A stretch of DNA of 64,000 bases from Polyodon spathula (GCF_017654505.1 NC_054549.1:26658147-26722146), one strand, 5' to 3'; shown: positions 21,524 through 34,064, counted from the first letter of the stretch. Numbers and translations: made by a program. Notes: generated by a model not told the origin, from the sequence alone.

Positions 21524-21528
21524 GATAC
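21524..21528. repeat. Target-site duplication, right copy (GATAC)
   Basis: Identical to 21010-21014. Confidence 0.8.
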
Positions 21529-21529
21529 A

Positions 21530-24500
21530 CTACCGAAAAAAAATCTGCAAGGAAGAGAAGGGAACAGTAAATCGATACCACGTCCATTAACACATGTGAA
21601 CAAAATAACAGCACTATACCCGGAAATATATCCCACTTAAAGAATATCCTAAACTACATTTCTCTCCTGACCTTACTCTTTTATTATTTCTCATACCGTC
21701 TCACTTCACTGAAATTTGACCATTTTCTAATCTATAAGAAAGCATTATTGGATTCCTTGCGTAGGTGACCAACTGTAATTAGGCCATTCACATCTATGCA
21801 AATGTTTAACTGTCCTCTGGTCCTGGTTTCTGTACTATGCCTAAAGTGTTGGTTTGGGTTAACTATGTCTATTCTTTTTTTAAAATGTGAAAGACTCCAT
21901 ATCATATATGTAAGGGTCTACCTAAATCGAGATTCAGTGGAAATCATGAAATTAAGGGGTCACAGCAAAATTCACCTATTTTAAGGGGCCAATGCATACC
22001 GGAAAAGTACGGAGATAGAAAAAAAAAAAAACCTTGTTTAAATGAACTACTGCACTATGCAATACTTATTTTCTTAGATGGCCTTTTTGATTCATTAGCT
22101 GTCCAGTGTGTATTGCAAAAAACAAACAAACAAAAAAACCTCCTGAGACAAATAACATTTACAAAAAAATTATCCAAAGCGGTTAATGTTCTTGCTTACT
22201 GTTCAAATGACAACAATATTTTAATCAGCCTATCAGTGTGTCTGTACTGGCTTTTCTGTGACCTACAGCAGGGGGTGGGACAAAGTCAGTGCTGCATTGT
22301 TTAATAGGTTGCTAAAATCTAGTTTTCAGCATTGGAGGTAAAATACCAGAAATGGACAAAAAAGCAAAAAAAGCTAAGTATATTTCAGTGATTGATCATG
22401 TCAAGATATTTCCCAAAGAACTGTAAATGCAGATGGAGGTAATTATTTTGCACATCTTGTAATGTGTCTTTGGAGAAAATATGATTGATCGTTTATTTAG
22501 CTTCAGAATCACACATTAAACAAAATGCTGCTACAGAGGCTGCTGAACAGAACATAAACAGCTTTCAGACAACAAACTGGAAAGTCAGCACAGACAAAAA
22601 GTATTCCTGTCAGTTGTAATCAAGTTAAATCTGCACTACAGGTATGACGATCCAGCACAGCCACCTCGCTTCAAACAACCTGCTGCTACTGTTTAAAAGC
22701 AGTTGGAATTTTAGACCCGAATAGGTACGTTTTCTTTGTTTTGACTCGAAACTAATAAAATAAATTCCTGGATGGGACAAACAAGATGACAACGAACATG
22801 CTGCATATATTGCCTTTATTAAAGTATGTCAGATGCCTTTGGGTAAACAAGTTTTGGGGCTGTTTCTAATAGATTTCCGCATCTGTATAACTTGGCAAAG
22901 CTTTGCCTTACACTTCTAACCAATTCAGTGGATGCAGAACGTGCACACCAGATAAAGAATGAAGGCAGCAACTGCAAGGTTATATCTGCATGCTTGCCTT
23001 TAACAAATGATAGCTCTTCGTTTTGTAAGGAACCAACTACCATTATTTTTAAGCTTTATAGTGCTCTGAAATACTGTCTAATTAGATTTATTTAATGTTT
23101 AAACAGGTCAGCGAAATTCTAATTTTATTCCACAACCAACCTGTGAAATAGGTAAATTTACTGTGATTTAAGTAGACCCCTACATATAAGATATAAGAAT
23201 ATGAACAAAATAATTCCAACATTGAGGACACTGTGAAAGAAATGTAGACACAATGTTTGTCATTGAATTAATTTCCTTTAGTATTTCTCCCAAGCCCAGC
23301 ATATATAATGAAACAAATTCACAGACACAATATTTCCACAAATAGGCCTGGCTTTTACATTGAGAAACATGGATTCCAGAAACATTATAGAGAGATTTGT
23401 TGGACATGTGACTATGCAAGTTAGCAACTCCTACATGGTTTTGTCAGCTGTGAATACTGCTATAGATATGTATGCAGACTGACCATGATTGTATAATAAT
23501 ATTTTCACAGAGGGACAACCCAAGGCAATATTTATATTTTTATTTTCAGACTATAAATGACGAGAACGGCCCTGTGTTGCTTCATGTTCGACTCCTTTAT
23601 AAATATGCATAAAAATATATAGCTTTTTATTCCTGTTTAAAATTCCACATTGTTTTCTTTTATTTATTATTTGAAAAAAAAAAACATCTTGCTGTTTTTA
23701 AACTGTGAAATACAAGCCATTTTTACGATGAAAAAATACAGCCCTAATTATAATACTTGTACTCAAAGCACAATGCAACAGTAACAATTTGCTGCATATA
23801 TTCTTTGCTTATTCTAAACCATGTATATGTCTGTGCACACACTAGCTGTGAATGAAATTAGAAATAATACATTGAATTATAAGATTCCATTCAATAAACA
23901 TCCAGATGCTATTTCTCCCATTCTACATATTTCACAATATTTTTGATATGGTATTGTTGCAGAAACCTCAGCAGTATTAATATAGAGTTAGAGGGCAACA
24001 GTATTTAGATATGTTTTGGGTATTTCATATAGATACCATGTATGGGCAGATAGAATTCCAAGGCTGGCCCAAGTCTCAATACTTATTAAGATTTGTTTTG
24101 AATGTGATCTTTTATTTAAGTTCTTGGGCTGAAAGCATTAACCAAAATGTTTTTCTATTTGACTGGTACATTTCTACTAACACAGGAACCATCCAAGCAT
24201 GAAGGCCTTTGTTTTTAATATCTGTTGAAGGTGAAGAGATACTGATTCTTTTTATTGGTCAGGACATTTACTCTGGTTATAAAGAGTGCACTTTGTTTAA
24301 ATACTGTACTATTTTTTCAGTACTAATAAAAGCAGAATTATATATATAGTACATCTGCAAAGGAATTGCTAAATATCCATTATAATTGTAAGCTTGGGGC
24401 TGAGTTGGGGCTGCAAGGTCGCAATCCACTTTGGCAGAGTGACAATACTGGCAGACATATACTGTGAAGATCCAGGTATATAACAAAAAGGATGAGTGCA

Positions 24501-24635
24501 TCAGGTAAGATTTATGGAATCCTTTTTTTTCTTTTTTGGGTACAATCACTTTAAATTGTGCATTTGATATATTTTAGAAACATTTAAACTAGAAAAGAAG
24601 AGGGGAGAAATCAGCAAAAACAGAAAGGAGACTAC
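21530..24635. other. Intergenic, nothing recognised
   Basis: About 3 kb of AT-rich DNA. Open frames are short and lack family signatures. No terminal repeats were seen. Confidence 0.45.
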
Positions 24636-24639
24636 ACCA

Positions 24640-25320
24640 AAACAAGGGCAACAACTCGGATAAGATAGCTATTAAATGTATTTATCTAATGCTATCCTCT
24701 ATTTTGTTTCTCAAAAACAAAATGTTAGAACTTGAAGTTACTGCACTAACAAGTCACTACGATGTGATAGATGTTACAGAAACTTGGTTCTCCCAGAGTG
24801 ATGGAGACAAATATAATATTAGTGGGTATATACTGTATAGGAACGACAGTCAAGACAGAAGAAGTGGAGGGTTAGCGCTATATATCAAATACGTCTTGAA
24901 GCCCAGGTGTTAAATATGGAAGAAAAAAATGATGCAGAATCGATGTGGGTCAGAATAATGGACAAAGATTCAAAGGCCATAATAGGAGCATGCTATCAAC
25001 CCCAAATTCAAAATGATCTGTTATCAATGACAATAGAAATGCGTGTAACAAAAGAGAAGCCATACTACTGTCTAATTTCAATTTCCCCCATATAAAATGA
25101 CAGCTGAACTTGAAATGGTAGAAATGACAAATGACTGCTTCCTAACACAGTTTGTCAAGGCACCAATTGGGGGGGCATGCCTTGATTTAGTCTTTTCAAA
25201 TAACGAACAGAGAATAACCAAAACAGGCAAACTATGAAGGAATGAAACAGAGAATAACAGAAGTAGATGAAAGTAAAATAGAGAAAACACCTACAGGGAC
25301 TGCCTGAAGACATGTAAGCG
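24640..25320 (+). mobile_element. CR1-like LINE fragment, endonuclease part
   Basis: Two plus-strand frames carry the apurinic-type endonuclease of a CR1/jockey-group LINE. The first (about 24689-24910) reads LELEVTALTSHYDVIDVTET followed by a GGLALYIK motif. The second (about 24907-25240) includes a CYQP motif and APIGGACLDLVFSNNE. A TAA at 24912-24914 and a frame change separate the parts. The catalytic Glu of the TETW motif is present. No reverse transcriptase follows, so the copy is truncated. The RT-bearing fragments at 30640-31075 and 50342-51530 may be of the same family. Confidence 0.75.
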
Positions 25321-25324
25321 GTAT

Positions 25325-27680
25325 AGCTCTGTTAATATTCAATATCTAAAGATCTGGCTCTATTTACAGGACTTGAAAAGTAAAAAAAGTGAAAGTAATA
25401 AATAAATGTATTGTATTGGCATTTTGTTTGCTGTCACTGAATTTCAGACTTCCGTTCTACAAGATGTGTTTCATGGCAACTGTATCACGGTAATGCAGAG
25501 TACTTTTTTATAACAGTATGCGGGGAGGAAAAAAAGACGAAGACCTCAAATACGAAGGTCTAACTGCTACTGAAAAACATGAATATAAAAATCTCAGATA
25601 AAAGGGAAAGCAATACTGAGGAATGCTTCTCTGGCCATACCTGTGAAATGACTTCCTTTTCAGCACACACTCCCACTGCTTTTTGATAGTTAGATTCTAA
25701 TGGCCTTTTGAAGAAGGAGATTCCCATTTTGTAGGTTTAAATTAACGGAGAATAAAACTGTACTACAGAATATTCATGTTCATTTTAAATGTGACGCAGT
25801 TCAAACAGTGCTTTTCATTTCGTCACAAACCTCCATCACATGCAGCCCAAGGGAACTGTCAACCTACCCCCCACAAAATCAAAACCAGCTTGCAAGTTAC
25901 AATTAGAAGCAATGAAAATGATGGGATTTAATTCATGTTGAAAATTGTTCTGTAGAAAACCAATAACTTTTAACCACATAAATTTTGTGCTTCACACTAT
26001 GGTAATCACAATGAATATGTGATTTTTATTGTAATGCGTGCTGATGTATTTAAATGAGCATCCAGCTCAGAATAATGAAATGAGCTGTATTCACATGGTA
26101 TTTAAAGGACGTTTCATTTATTAGTGCATATGGAAGCCAGGCTTTAATCACTGATAGGCACTGTATTTAAATCACTTTTTCTGGCCTTAAATTTACTGAT
26201 GTGCAGTTTGATTCTTTTTACTGACTCAATTAGTTTTATCCATTCAGTTTAGTGAATCAATTCAACCAATTTGTTCATTTGATTCACTGACGCAAAATAA
26301 ATACATCTTGCTGAATTATTGGTTATGAAAATTAGTTTGAACGGAAAAATCTGGCAGCAAGTGCACACATCATAATGTACATGAAAATGTCTTTATAAAT
26401 TGTGTGTAGGCCAATATACTCAAATGTGCTACTTTACACAAAACCCATTCCTCCCACTGCATGATTCCTAGTCATCAATAGGTATGCAGTTAATTAATCA
26501 ACATATTACTTAATGTCATTTATAGTACAGAAATAGACAGATACAATTAGAAGCAGCTTTCAATGGAAATCACAAACAGAAAAAAAAATGTCAGGTATAT
26601 AATGCTAAGTCTTAATATTAAATTGATGTTCCAAAATAGAACATTTTTAACAGAATTGAAAAAATATATATACTGACAACCTGTGAAAATGCGAAATAGT
26701 AAACAGTACCACTATGAAATGTATATTTTTATGACTTCTGTCCAGACACTTGGCATTTCTTTTCTCGCACACTTGATAACAATGCTCATCCAGTGTAAGA
26801 AAATTGGTACTTCTGTATTTCTTTCTTTAATTTTTTTACAGCACACTGCTAGCCAGACCACTCTTTTGCTCAGTTATATATGGTGCACTCTCTGTTGTAA
26901 TCCCAGTTAGTTTCTTCCAAGGTAATTCTGCACTTTCCATGGCTTCTTGACTTAAAAAGGTTCTTTACTGTGGTTGTGTTGTTCATGGCATCCACAACAC
27001 TTCCATCTTCTCATTTTCAGAAAAATTCTTTTGTTGACACTCCATTTCATTTTCAGTAAACTCAAAATACTGTAGTGATCTTGGTTCCCGCAGGCAGGCG
27101 CCTCACATAGAGCGAGGCAATTCTCACACAACTGGAGGGCGGGCACAAACTCGGGACCAGAGTTGCGGGGCTGCGGTTTTCCCGTGGAATTGGGCTACTT
27201 CAAAAACAAAGCTGCGGGAAAAATTAAGGAGTCGCCAGTTGAGAATATAATTAGATTAGTGGTATGTTTGCAATATTGTTTGGTTACAGTACCAGCATTA
27301 ATATTTCAATAAAGGGATCACTCTGTAATTCCGTTGCTGGTCTGGTACAAATGTTGATTTGTCCTTTCAGAGCTTCCGTACGAATTATGTGTTAATAATA
27401 AGCTTGAATTCAGTTCAAACAAATAATTAGGCTATTTTTGGGCTATTTAAGTGACTTTGGGCTATGAACTCTGCAGAAATCTGGCAACCCTGCCCGGGAC
27501 CTCTCGCACTAAAGCATAGCGTTGATACCGTTGAACAAAACTTGCAGTACTTTACAAGGAGCATATATCTGGCTTATGTCTTGTGTGTGTTTATGCCACC
27601 TACCAGCCCTGCTGCTGCCTTCCCCCGTGTACGCTACAATACGTTGCTTTGTGCAGTGTGTCATAGTGACATTGTATGCT
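25325..27680. other. Intergenic, nothing recognised
   Basis: AT-rich DNA with a GC-richer patch at about 27085-27200 that has no RNA gene signature I can defend. No genes supported. Confidence 0.4.
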
Positions 27681-27860
27681 GTGTAGCACAGCAGGGAGGG
27701 GGTTAATATCCTTCAGCCAAAAAAAAAAGACCTGTGTTAATTATTTAATGTTAATTATCATCTGCTCACTCATTTTCGGTCAATGTAACTCACCTCCTCC
27801 TTTATATTAAGCTACTGACCAAAAGATACGTCTGGACTGATGGGGCTTTTGATATCACGA
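27680..27860 (+). repeat. Start of dispersed repeat sharing the AGCAGGGAGGGGGTTAA block
   Basis: TGTAGCACAGCAGGGAGGG at about 27682 matches the start of the repeat at 7906 (AGCAGGGAGGGGGTTAA then ATCCTT). Downstream similarity fades quickly. It may be an LTR start (TG end), without a matching second end. Confidence 0.35.
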
Positions 27861-27864
27861 TGGT

Positions 27865-28315
27865 CACAGGTAAGTCTCTGACATTATTGTGCACATTAAA
27901 TTATTGCTCACAATACATGTAGTATGCACAGTATGATATGTAAATGAGTGAAATACTGAGCATGTAAATTAATGTGTTCTTTGATAGTAGATGGGGCAGT
28001 AAATTTAGATTTATCAAAGATGTTGGGCACACTATATTTACTTGCGTACTAACTCCAAATTTAGTGCATTTCATGCCATATTACTCGGATACCATATTTG
28101 TAATAGACGCCACACTCAATAAAGAAAGTCCTTTTTTTTCCCTACCCCAGCTCAAATAAATACAGCACTTTATAAAGAAACACATACAAAACACAGTATG
28201 ACAAAACATTACACACAGAAACAAAAATAATTGAATAAACTTGAGTAAAATGTTTTTAAAAGAATACAATTACCCACTGCAGCATACCGGTATTTTACTG
28301 TAAAGTTTATGGCAC
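27865..28315. other. Intergenic, nothing recognised
   Basis: No supported feature. Confidence 0.4.
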
Positions 28316-28318
28316 CCT

Positions 28319-28620
28319 GTGCCAGAAATACAATGATTCTTGGTTGTAAATCTCCCTCCTGACCTGTGAGGGCACTAAGCAGCAAGAACTTCTTTGGATG
28401 GGCTGGTCTGACAGTTCTTTCCCTGGGTCGGGAAGTCCACTAGTCTGGAAGAAGGCGAGACTCCAGAAGGGAAATTATGTGGCAGCTGAGATTGGAGAGG
28501 CAGTTGCACTCGTTTACCAAGGGATCATGTGTAACAGCATAAAAGGGGACGGATAATCGGTTTATTTTCCCTTTCTTTTCTTACAGCAGTTTCTAAGAGT
28601 TGCAGGGCTGAACTCTTTAA
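28319..28620 (+). repeat. Possible LTR or promoter-like repeat with TATA box
   Basis: GC-richer than its neighbours, it begins TGTGCCAGAAATAC and carries CATAAAAGGGG at 28538-28548, spaced like a Pol II core promoter. No second copy was found in the window, so repeat status is inferred only from composition and layout. Confidence 0.3.
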
Positions 28621-28891
28621 TATACAATGTGTTTCTTTCTCTTCAACCAGCAAGACAACTAAACACTCAGTCTCCTTGAGTGAGGAAGATGAGTTGATGC
28701 CTTGGCTATCCCCTAAACAGCAAAGCTACAGCGAGAGCTACACTAGCTTATGTTTGACACTTCAAAAACACCACACCCCAACTCTCCAAATTTCCTGTCT
28801 GGATCAGGATTCTGCAGTCAAAATACTGTGCATACAAACAAAAATAAATTATTTTAAGAAACTTAAATAATAATCATACAGCTCCTGCATT

Positions 28892-29090
28892 AAAACTAGG
28901 ACGAAAGTTCATCTTTCAGCATGACAATGATCAAAAGCACACAGCCAGCACACTGGAGTGGCTAGGGAACAAAAAGGTAAATGTCCTTGAGTGGCCCAGT
29001 CAGAGCCCCTAAATCCAATAGAAAATTTGTCTTGAAGATTGCTGTCCACCATCGCTCCCCAAGGAACTTGACAGCGTGAACAGTTTAAAT
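28892..29090 (+). mobile_element. Tc1-like transposase, C-terminal fragment
   Basis: The plus strand reads a [16 protein letters not shown] block ([14 protein letters not shown]) with the second catalytic Asp of the DDE triad, then [19 protein letters not shown], followed by a frame change and PKELDSVN. Frame breaks occur after WPSQSP. It ends abruptly at 29090, where a different repeat (hairpin family) begins. Confidence 0.75.
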
Positions 29091-29335
29091 GCAGGTGACC
29101 ATCTCCTGATTAGCAACAAATTAATCACTTAATTATCTCGGGAGATGGCCACCTTCTGCATAATGTTTTTAATGTGGATGGGGCTTCCCATCCATGCTGC
29201 AACACAAATACAAAAACACATGGCTATGCCATCATATATAAATAAATACAATACAATGAATAAATCATAATAAATAAATACAAAATAACACGACATAGGG
29301 GCCCCATTTTTAGACCCCATTCTAAAAATAAATAC
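29091..29335 (-). repeat. Hairpin/TATA repeat, minus-strand copy
   Basis: Arms AGGTGACCATCTCC (29093-29106) and GGAGATGGCCACCT (29141-29154) pair with one mismatch. The reverse complement aligns with 36700-37060, including TGTCGTGTTATTTT versus TGTCGTGTTTATTT and the ATGCAGAAGGTGGCC versus ATGCAGAATGTGACC junction. On the minus strand, GCATTTAAAC follows the hairpin in the position of TATAAAA in the other copy. Confidence 0.55.
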
Positions 29336-29456
29336 ACAAACTGTACAGGTCTGCTCACCCTGTTACAGTAACATAATATGCTGCTAGGAGGTACATATAT
29401 TTTTGACCCAGGTTAATATAATCAAACAGAGCTGGTGTTACATATTAAAAACATCT

Positions 29457-29480
29457 CTCTCTCATCTCTCTCTCTAAAAA

Positions 29481-29573
<93 letters not shown>
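29457..29573. repeat. Compound (TC)n-(AT)n microsatellite
   Basis: TC repeats run to about 29518 and pass directly into about 55 bases of alternating AT. Confidence 0.95.
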
Positions 29574-29577
<4 letters not shown>

Positions 29578-29610
29578 GATCACCAGGGTTGCGGTAAGTA
29601 ATTTAACGTT
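29574..29610. mobile_element. DIRS-type terminus remnant
   Basis: AAGGGATCACCAGGGTTGCG then GTAAGTAATTTAACGTT matches the right arm of the DIRS element at 19307-19343 (GTAAGTAACCCAACGTT). It abuts the AT microsatellite. Confidence 0.5.
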
Positions 29611-29614
29611 ATAT

Positions 29615-30635
29615 TGATCATGGAAAAATACAGATTTCGGTTTCATTCTCCTAATTAAATTACTGTTAAAGCATGTTAAACATGTTATACAATAATTGAA
29701 ATAATTATTTTCACTTTAAACTTCATTAAAACACAATAAACATTTAAATGTTACTGGGAAAACACAATTAAACAACTCCTAAACGTACATCCGCAAGATT
29801 CATTAATACAATGATTCTAAAACCAATTGAAATCAGTTAAATTGTTACTTATTCATCAAACTACATTTGAACATAGTGGTAGTCGTTTCATGAGAGACAG
29901 TCATGGCACCTTGTATCCACCACGTGTTGCATTTCTTAATCCTTTATAGGAAGAAAATTGTATATTCTTTTCCAGCACAGCAGGTAATCAAAACCATTTC
30001 CCCATTTAAATCTTTACTACCATGCTGCCAATATATAGTCATTTGAAAAACACTTTTTAATTAACACTTAATTAGCACCACAGCATTTCAAGTCTCATAG
30101 AGTAAGCATGGAAATACAAAGTATATTCAATTACAAATACACATTTATCCCACAGTAACTGTCTTTAACCACTGTTTTAATGTATTTAGTTTCATATTAC
30201 ATATAGAGTACAGTTGAACAAAAATAGGTAGAACTAAAACTGAGCCAATAAACTTTCATTTATAGATACTGAGGTAAACATGGGCAAGAAGCTGAAAAAG
30301 ATCCAGCTGAAAAAGCCAGAAGTCCGTGAAGGGGTTTGATTGCCATATTTTATGGCCTAAAGCCACAGAGTTGGCAGGTATCCAGGACCGTTTATACAGA
30401 ACTTAGTCGTATTGAGTTGATTAAAATAACATTTCATACAAGCACTTGTACACTGAAGTGCAGTACTGAGCCTTGTTTCTGTGGTCATAGTTATCATCAT
30501 TCTACTAAACCTTTCCCTGGATGTCCGGCACAAAGCTCCATGCTACACGTTTAAACAAAAAATAGCCCAAAAATCTTAGCATGCCCATTGGCTTACAATT
30601 GATATTTTGTTAATGAGTTGTATTATTTAAAGGAG
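29615..30635. other. Intergenic, nothing recognised
   Basis: AT-rich DNA without recognised features. Confidence 0.45.
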
Positions 30636-30639
30636 CGTT

Positions 30640-31075
30640 ATGCCTGTCATAGTAAAAGCAAGGTCGGATGATATGTAGGTGAGGTACACCAATGCTTGTT
30701 CTGTTCCTACTAGGTGATTTATCTTCAAGTCGGGTCTTAAAAGATCCCTGTGATTCAGTGTCAACAACATAGCTAGGTAAACCTTTCTACACGCTCACTA
30801 ATCTGTGTTAAGAAATGTCCCCAACCCTAAGCTTGTATCCACTTAAATTCCAACACTTGTCCTGGTTTCAGGGCTGCGCGTAAAGTATTAGAAAGGTCAA
30901 CTCCTTTTAAGAAATTAAAAACTTCAATCAAGTCCCCCTAATTCTTCTGTGTTCTAAGCTAAATTGGTTAATCTCTCTCTGCTTTCAATGCTCTTTCCTT
31001 AAAACCTTTAAACTAGTCTGGTTGCATTTCACTGGACTGTCTTCAAGGCCAGAATGTCTTTTTGTAACATAAGGT
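30640..31075 (-). mobile_element. CR1-like LINE 3' fragment (post-RT region and tail)
   Basis: On the minus strand, frames carry FLKGVDLSNTLRAALKPGQ followed by VLEFKWIQA, then the conserved SERVERFT and a degraded tail. These are the C-terminal residues that follow the reverse transcriptase in many CR1-like LINEs. Several stops and frame changes are present. It probably continues the kind of ORF seen in the fragment at 50342-51530. Confidence 0.65.
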
Positions 31076-31079
31076 AGTC

Positions 31080-32690
31080 CAAGATTAGTGCTAATTGGAG
31101 TGTGTGAAACCAGCTGGTAGTGGTATCTTGAGTTATCAATGTCTTTCAAATAAGAGATGTGAGGTTGGTCTCTGGAATCACACTAGACATGTAGAGTGCA
31201 ATAGATATGTAGCATCAGTGTGTGTGGGGGGGTTGGGTGTCTTAGTATCATTCTGAAATATAAATTGAAATATACAGGGGGAATCTTAAGCCATTCTCTG
31301 TGTCTCTTGGTTTCTGGTCACAAACTCCCCCATTGACACAGAATGCTTTTAAAAAAGAGTGGCAAACTAAATACTGGAAATATGGCTTATCTTCACAATC
31401 GGGGAATGACTCTTTTGGTGCCACAAGCCAGACAATTCTAGGTGCCTTAACACTTAAGACGAGTACCAGTCCTTGTTATAAATCCAGCTGACAGGGTGCG
31501 GAATAGCGGACCAATGGAGAACAAGGGGCAGCGTCGGTACGAGAACAACCAATGAAAAAAACTTTCACATGGACTCAGGCACTGGCCAAATTAACCCAAA
31601 CTATTCAATTACAGGGGTAGAGAAAACCTGTACAAAAGTACGAGTGTGACATTGAAATGATTCTTCTGACACGAAATCCAAGGCCACAATACGCAAACGA
31701 GTCTCTGAACTGTGATAATCTGGAGATCCAGCCTGTGACCAGCTGGTACAGAGATACTGTTTTCAGACACTCTAATATGACATAACTATTCTAGTGTTTG
31801 CCTTGGTGTGGGAGTCTGCTGCATGAGACGTCTAAAATCCCGAAAGTACTTGTAATCAAATCTCTAACTTAGCCTTGACTGATCACCAGAGAAAGAGTTG
31901 TTTGAACATTTGAAGTTGACATAAATTGAAGTATATTCAATTTATTGAGCTAGCAGTGTGGAGTTTGTGGTGGAATATCCCAGACCTAACCAGATGAAGA
32001 GTGCACATATCAGTGGAGGAATTGATGTTTCAGTGGAATATCTAAACAGTTAATGACTCTTGTTTTTTGCAGAGACATTTCTTTCGTACCCTGAAGTGGA
32101 GACAAAACGCGAGAAAGGCAGACCCCAGAACTTGGACCTGTCCTTGCCAGTGGGAGAGCTTCGAGCACTTGTATTGTTGAAGACATGGATCAGCTGGAAG
32201 AGGCAGTGCAAATCCATTAAGTATTCAATGGGTAGTACTTTAATCCTCTTATGAACTTCAGAATAAGCAGACCTTAAAGTAAAATTACTGTTTTGTTTTA
32301 AGTGGAATGTAAGAAAAGTATTATTGCTTTCAATTCATGCTTTGAGTTAATTAACACTAGTATTTGTTTGTATGTGATTTATACAAATTGATGTGAGTTT
32401 TATAAAGTAATTATCATTCTGCATTAGAAGCTAGAATCCAAATTTTGCTATCTCAATAATAGATCATTCTCGATAGGCTGTCTGGACGCAAAGAACTGAA
32501 CCAAAACTATATAAATGAGACTGATTTAATGATGCTTTGATTATCAAATATTAACAAAAGTGAATATTTGTGTTACTAATGATACCCCTGTTAAACCTGA
32601 CTTAAATTGCTGACAGGAAATGCAGTTGTAACCTTAATTGAGTATCCCATAGATTGTGTTGAATTGCTAGTCTCCTGCTGGTTGACTAAT
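31080..32690. other. Intergenic, nothing recognised
   Basis: No supported gene. A frame at 32060-32254 is open but lacks family signatures. Confidence 0.4.
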
Positions 32691-32697
32691 TACACTG

Positions 32698-32995
32698 TGT
32701 AACAAAAACATTTTTTTTTTGTTCCTGGGTAGTAAGTGTTATTTCCTAATTGCTTATGCCTCAAAAGTATAGAACATGGCTATTATATCCCAAAAACTTT
32801 GCTTTTGTGACCAGGACAGTGATATTTCAAAATATCACTATTTCCAATGGGAAAATGGGCAAATGTGTGTCTTTTCGTTCACATAAAGTCAGAAAAAAAC
32901 AACATATGAATCCAAATTAACATGTATTTATACTAAAGTAATACAAAGATGACTACAAAAGATTTAGAAGTGAGTAGTTTTTCGAGATTTACAAT
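32698..32995. repeat. Unclassified block with 10-bp hairpin, probable old transposon
   Basis: Starts CACTGTGTAACAAAAAC near 32693-32710 and contains a 10+2+10 hairpin (AGTGATATTT/AAATATCACT, 32818-32839). Complexity is high, with few homopolymers except one T run, unlike the neighbouring DNA. I could not assign a family; it lies immediately upstream of a Tc1-like element. Confidence 0.35.
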
Positions 32996-33009
32996 TATAC
33001 TGTATTCAT

Positions 33010-34060
33010 ACCCTTTGTAATTGCAAGCCTAAATTTGCTCAGGTGCAATATATTACCTCAGCATGTCACACAATTTGTTGATGGACTCCACCTGTGTGAG
33101 AAATTAGTGTATCACCTGCTTTAAATTAATCTGTGAGGATAAATACCGCTCTGTCTGTATGGTCCCACAGTATGGTAGACACTTTCAAAAGAAAGAATCA
33201 AAATGACGAAAAGACCATTCTTAGCAAAGCAGGGATGTGATTATAGAGAAGCACAAATCTGGGGAAGGGTAGAAAACCATTTCAAAGGCAATGAACAGTC
33301 CTCGGAGCACAGTGCAGTCCATCGTACAGAAGTGGGAAAAATATGAAACTACCACCGTACTGCCTAGATCAGGCCGTCCCTCTAAACTTAGTTGCTGGAC
33401 AAGAAGGGCACTTCTTAGGGAAGCTACTGCGAGGCGAACTGTGACTCTGAATGAGTTACAGAAGTCAATGGCAGCGATGGACGATGATGTTCATGTATCA
33501 ACAATCTACAAGGCATTCCACAAAAATGGCCTTTATGGGAGAGTGGCAAGGAAGAAGCCCTGGCTGAAAAAAACCCATATCCTTGTCCGCAAAGAGTTCA
33601 CAAAATGTCACCTAGAAGATACTGCAGTTATGTGGCAGAATGTCTTGTGTTCTGATAAGACTAAAGTGGAACTTTTTGGCCTGAACGCTGAGCGGTATGT
33701 GTGGCGCCAATCAAACACTGCACACCAGCCAGGTAACACCATCCCCACCGTAAAGTATGGCCGTGGTAGCATCAAGATATGGGGCAGCTTTTCAGTAGCA
33801 GGGACTGGCAATATTGTCAGGATTGATGGGAGGACGAATGACTCACAATACAGAGAAATCCTGGATAAAAACCTGCGCCCCTCTGCCAAAAAACTCAAAC
33901 TGCAGAAGAAGTTTGTCTTTCAACAGGACAGTGATTCAAAGCACACTGCCAGAGCAACACTGGAGTGGCTTAAAATGAAGAAAATAGATGTCCTTAAGTG
34001 GCCTGAGTCCTGACCTTAATCCCATCGAAAATCTGTGGCAAGACTAGTTCTAAAATATGT
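33010..34060 (+). mobile_element. Tc1-like transposon, inactivated
   Basis: A 5' leader with TTTGCTCAGGTGCAA is followed by a transposase of about 280 recognisable residues. It has the paired-type DNA-binding segment (MNSPRSTVQSIVQKWEKYET, GRPSKLS), the first catalytic Asp in CSDKTKVELFG, YVWR, TVKYGRGSIKIWG, and the second Asp in FQQDSDSKHTARA. The final catalytic Glu ([12 protein letters not shown]) is in another frame after a shift near 34003. A TAG at 33270-33272 replaces the Tyr usual in the helix (GEG*KTISK). The terminal repeats are not clear at either end, so it is truncated or very eroded. Confidence 0.8.
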
Positions 34061-34064
34061 TTTT

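Noticed and set aside
27085..27200. Possible structured RNA in a GC-rich patch
   Set aside because: No match to a snRNA, tRNA or snoRNA pattern I could identify by reading.
29422..29646. Frame with long Tyr-Ile and Arg-Glu repeats
   Set aside because: It is translation of a TC/AT microsatellite. The same applies at 40462-40659, 43932-44216 and 55896-56342.
32060..32254. 64-residue frame ending in a Trp/Lys-rich segment
   Set aside because: Isolated, no recognised domain and flanked by non-coding DNA.
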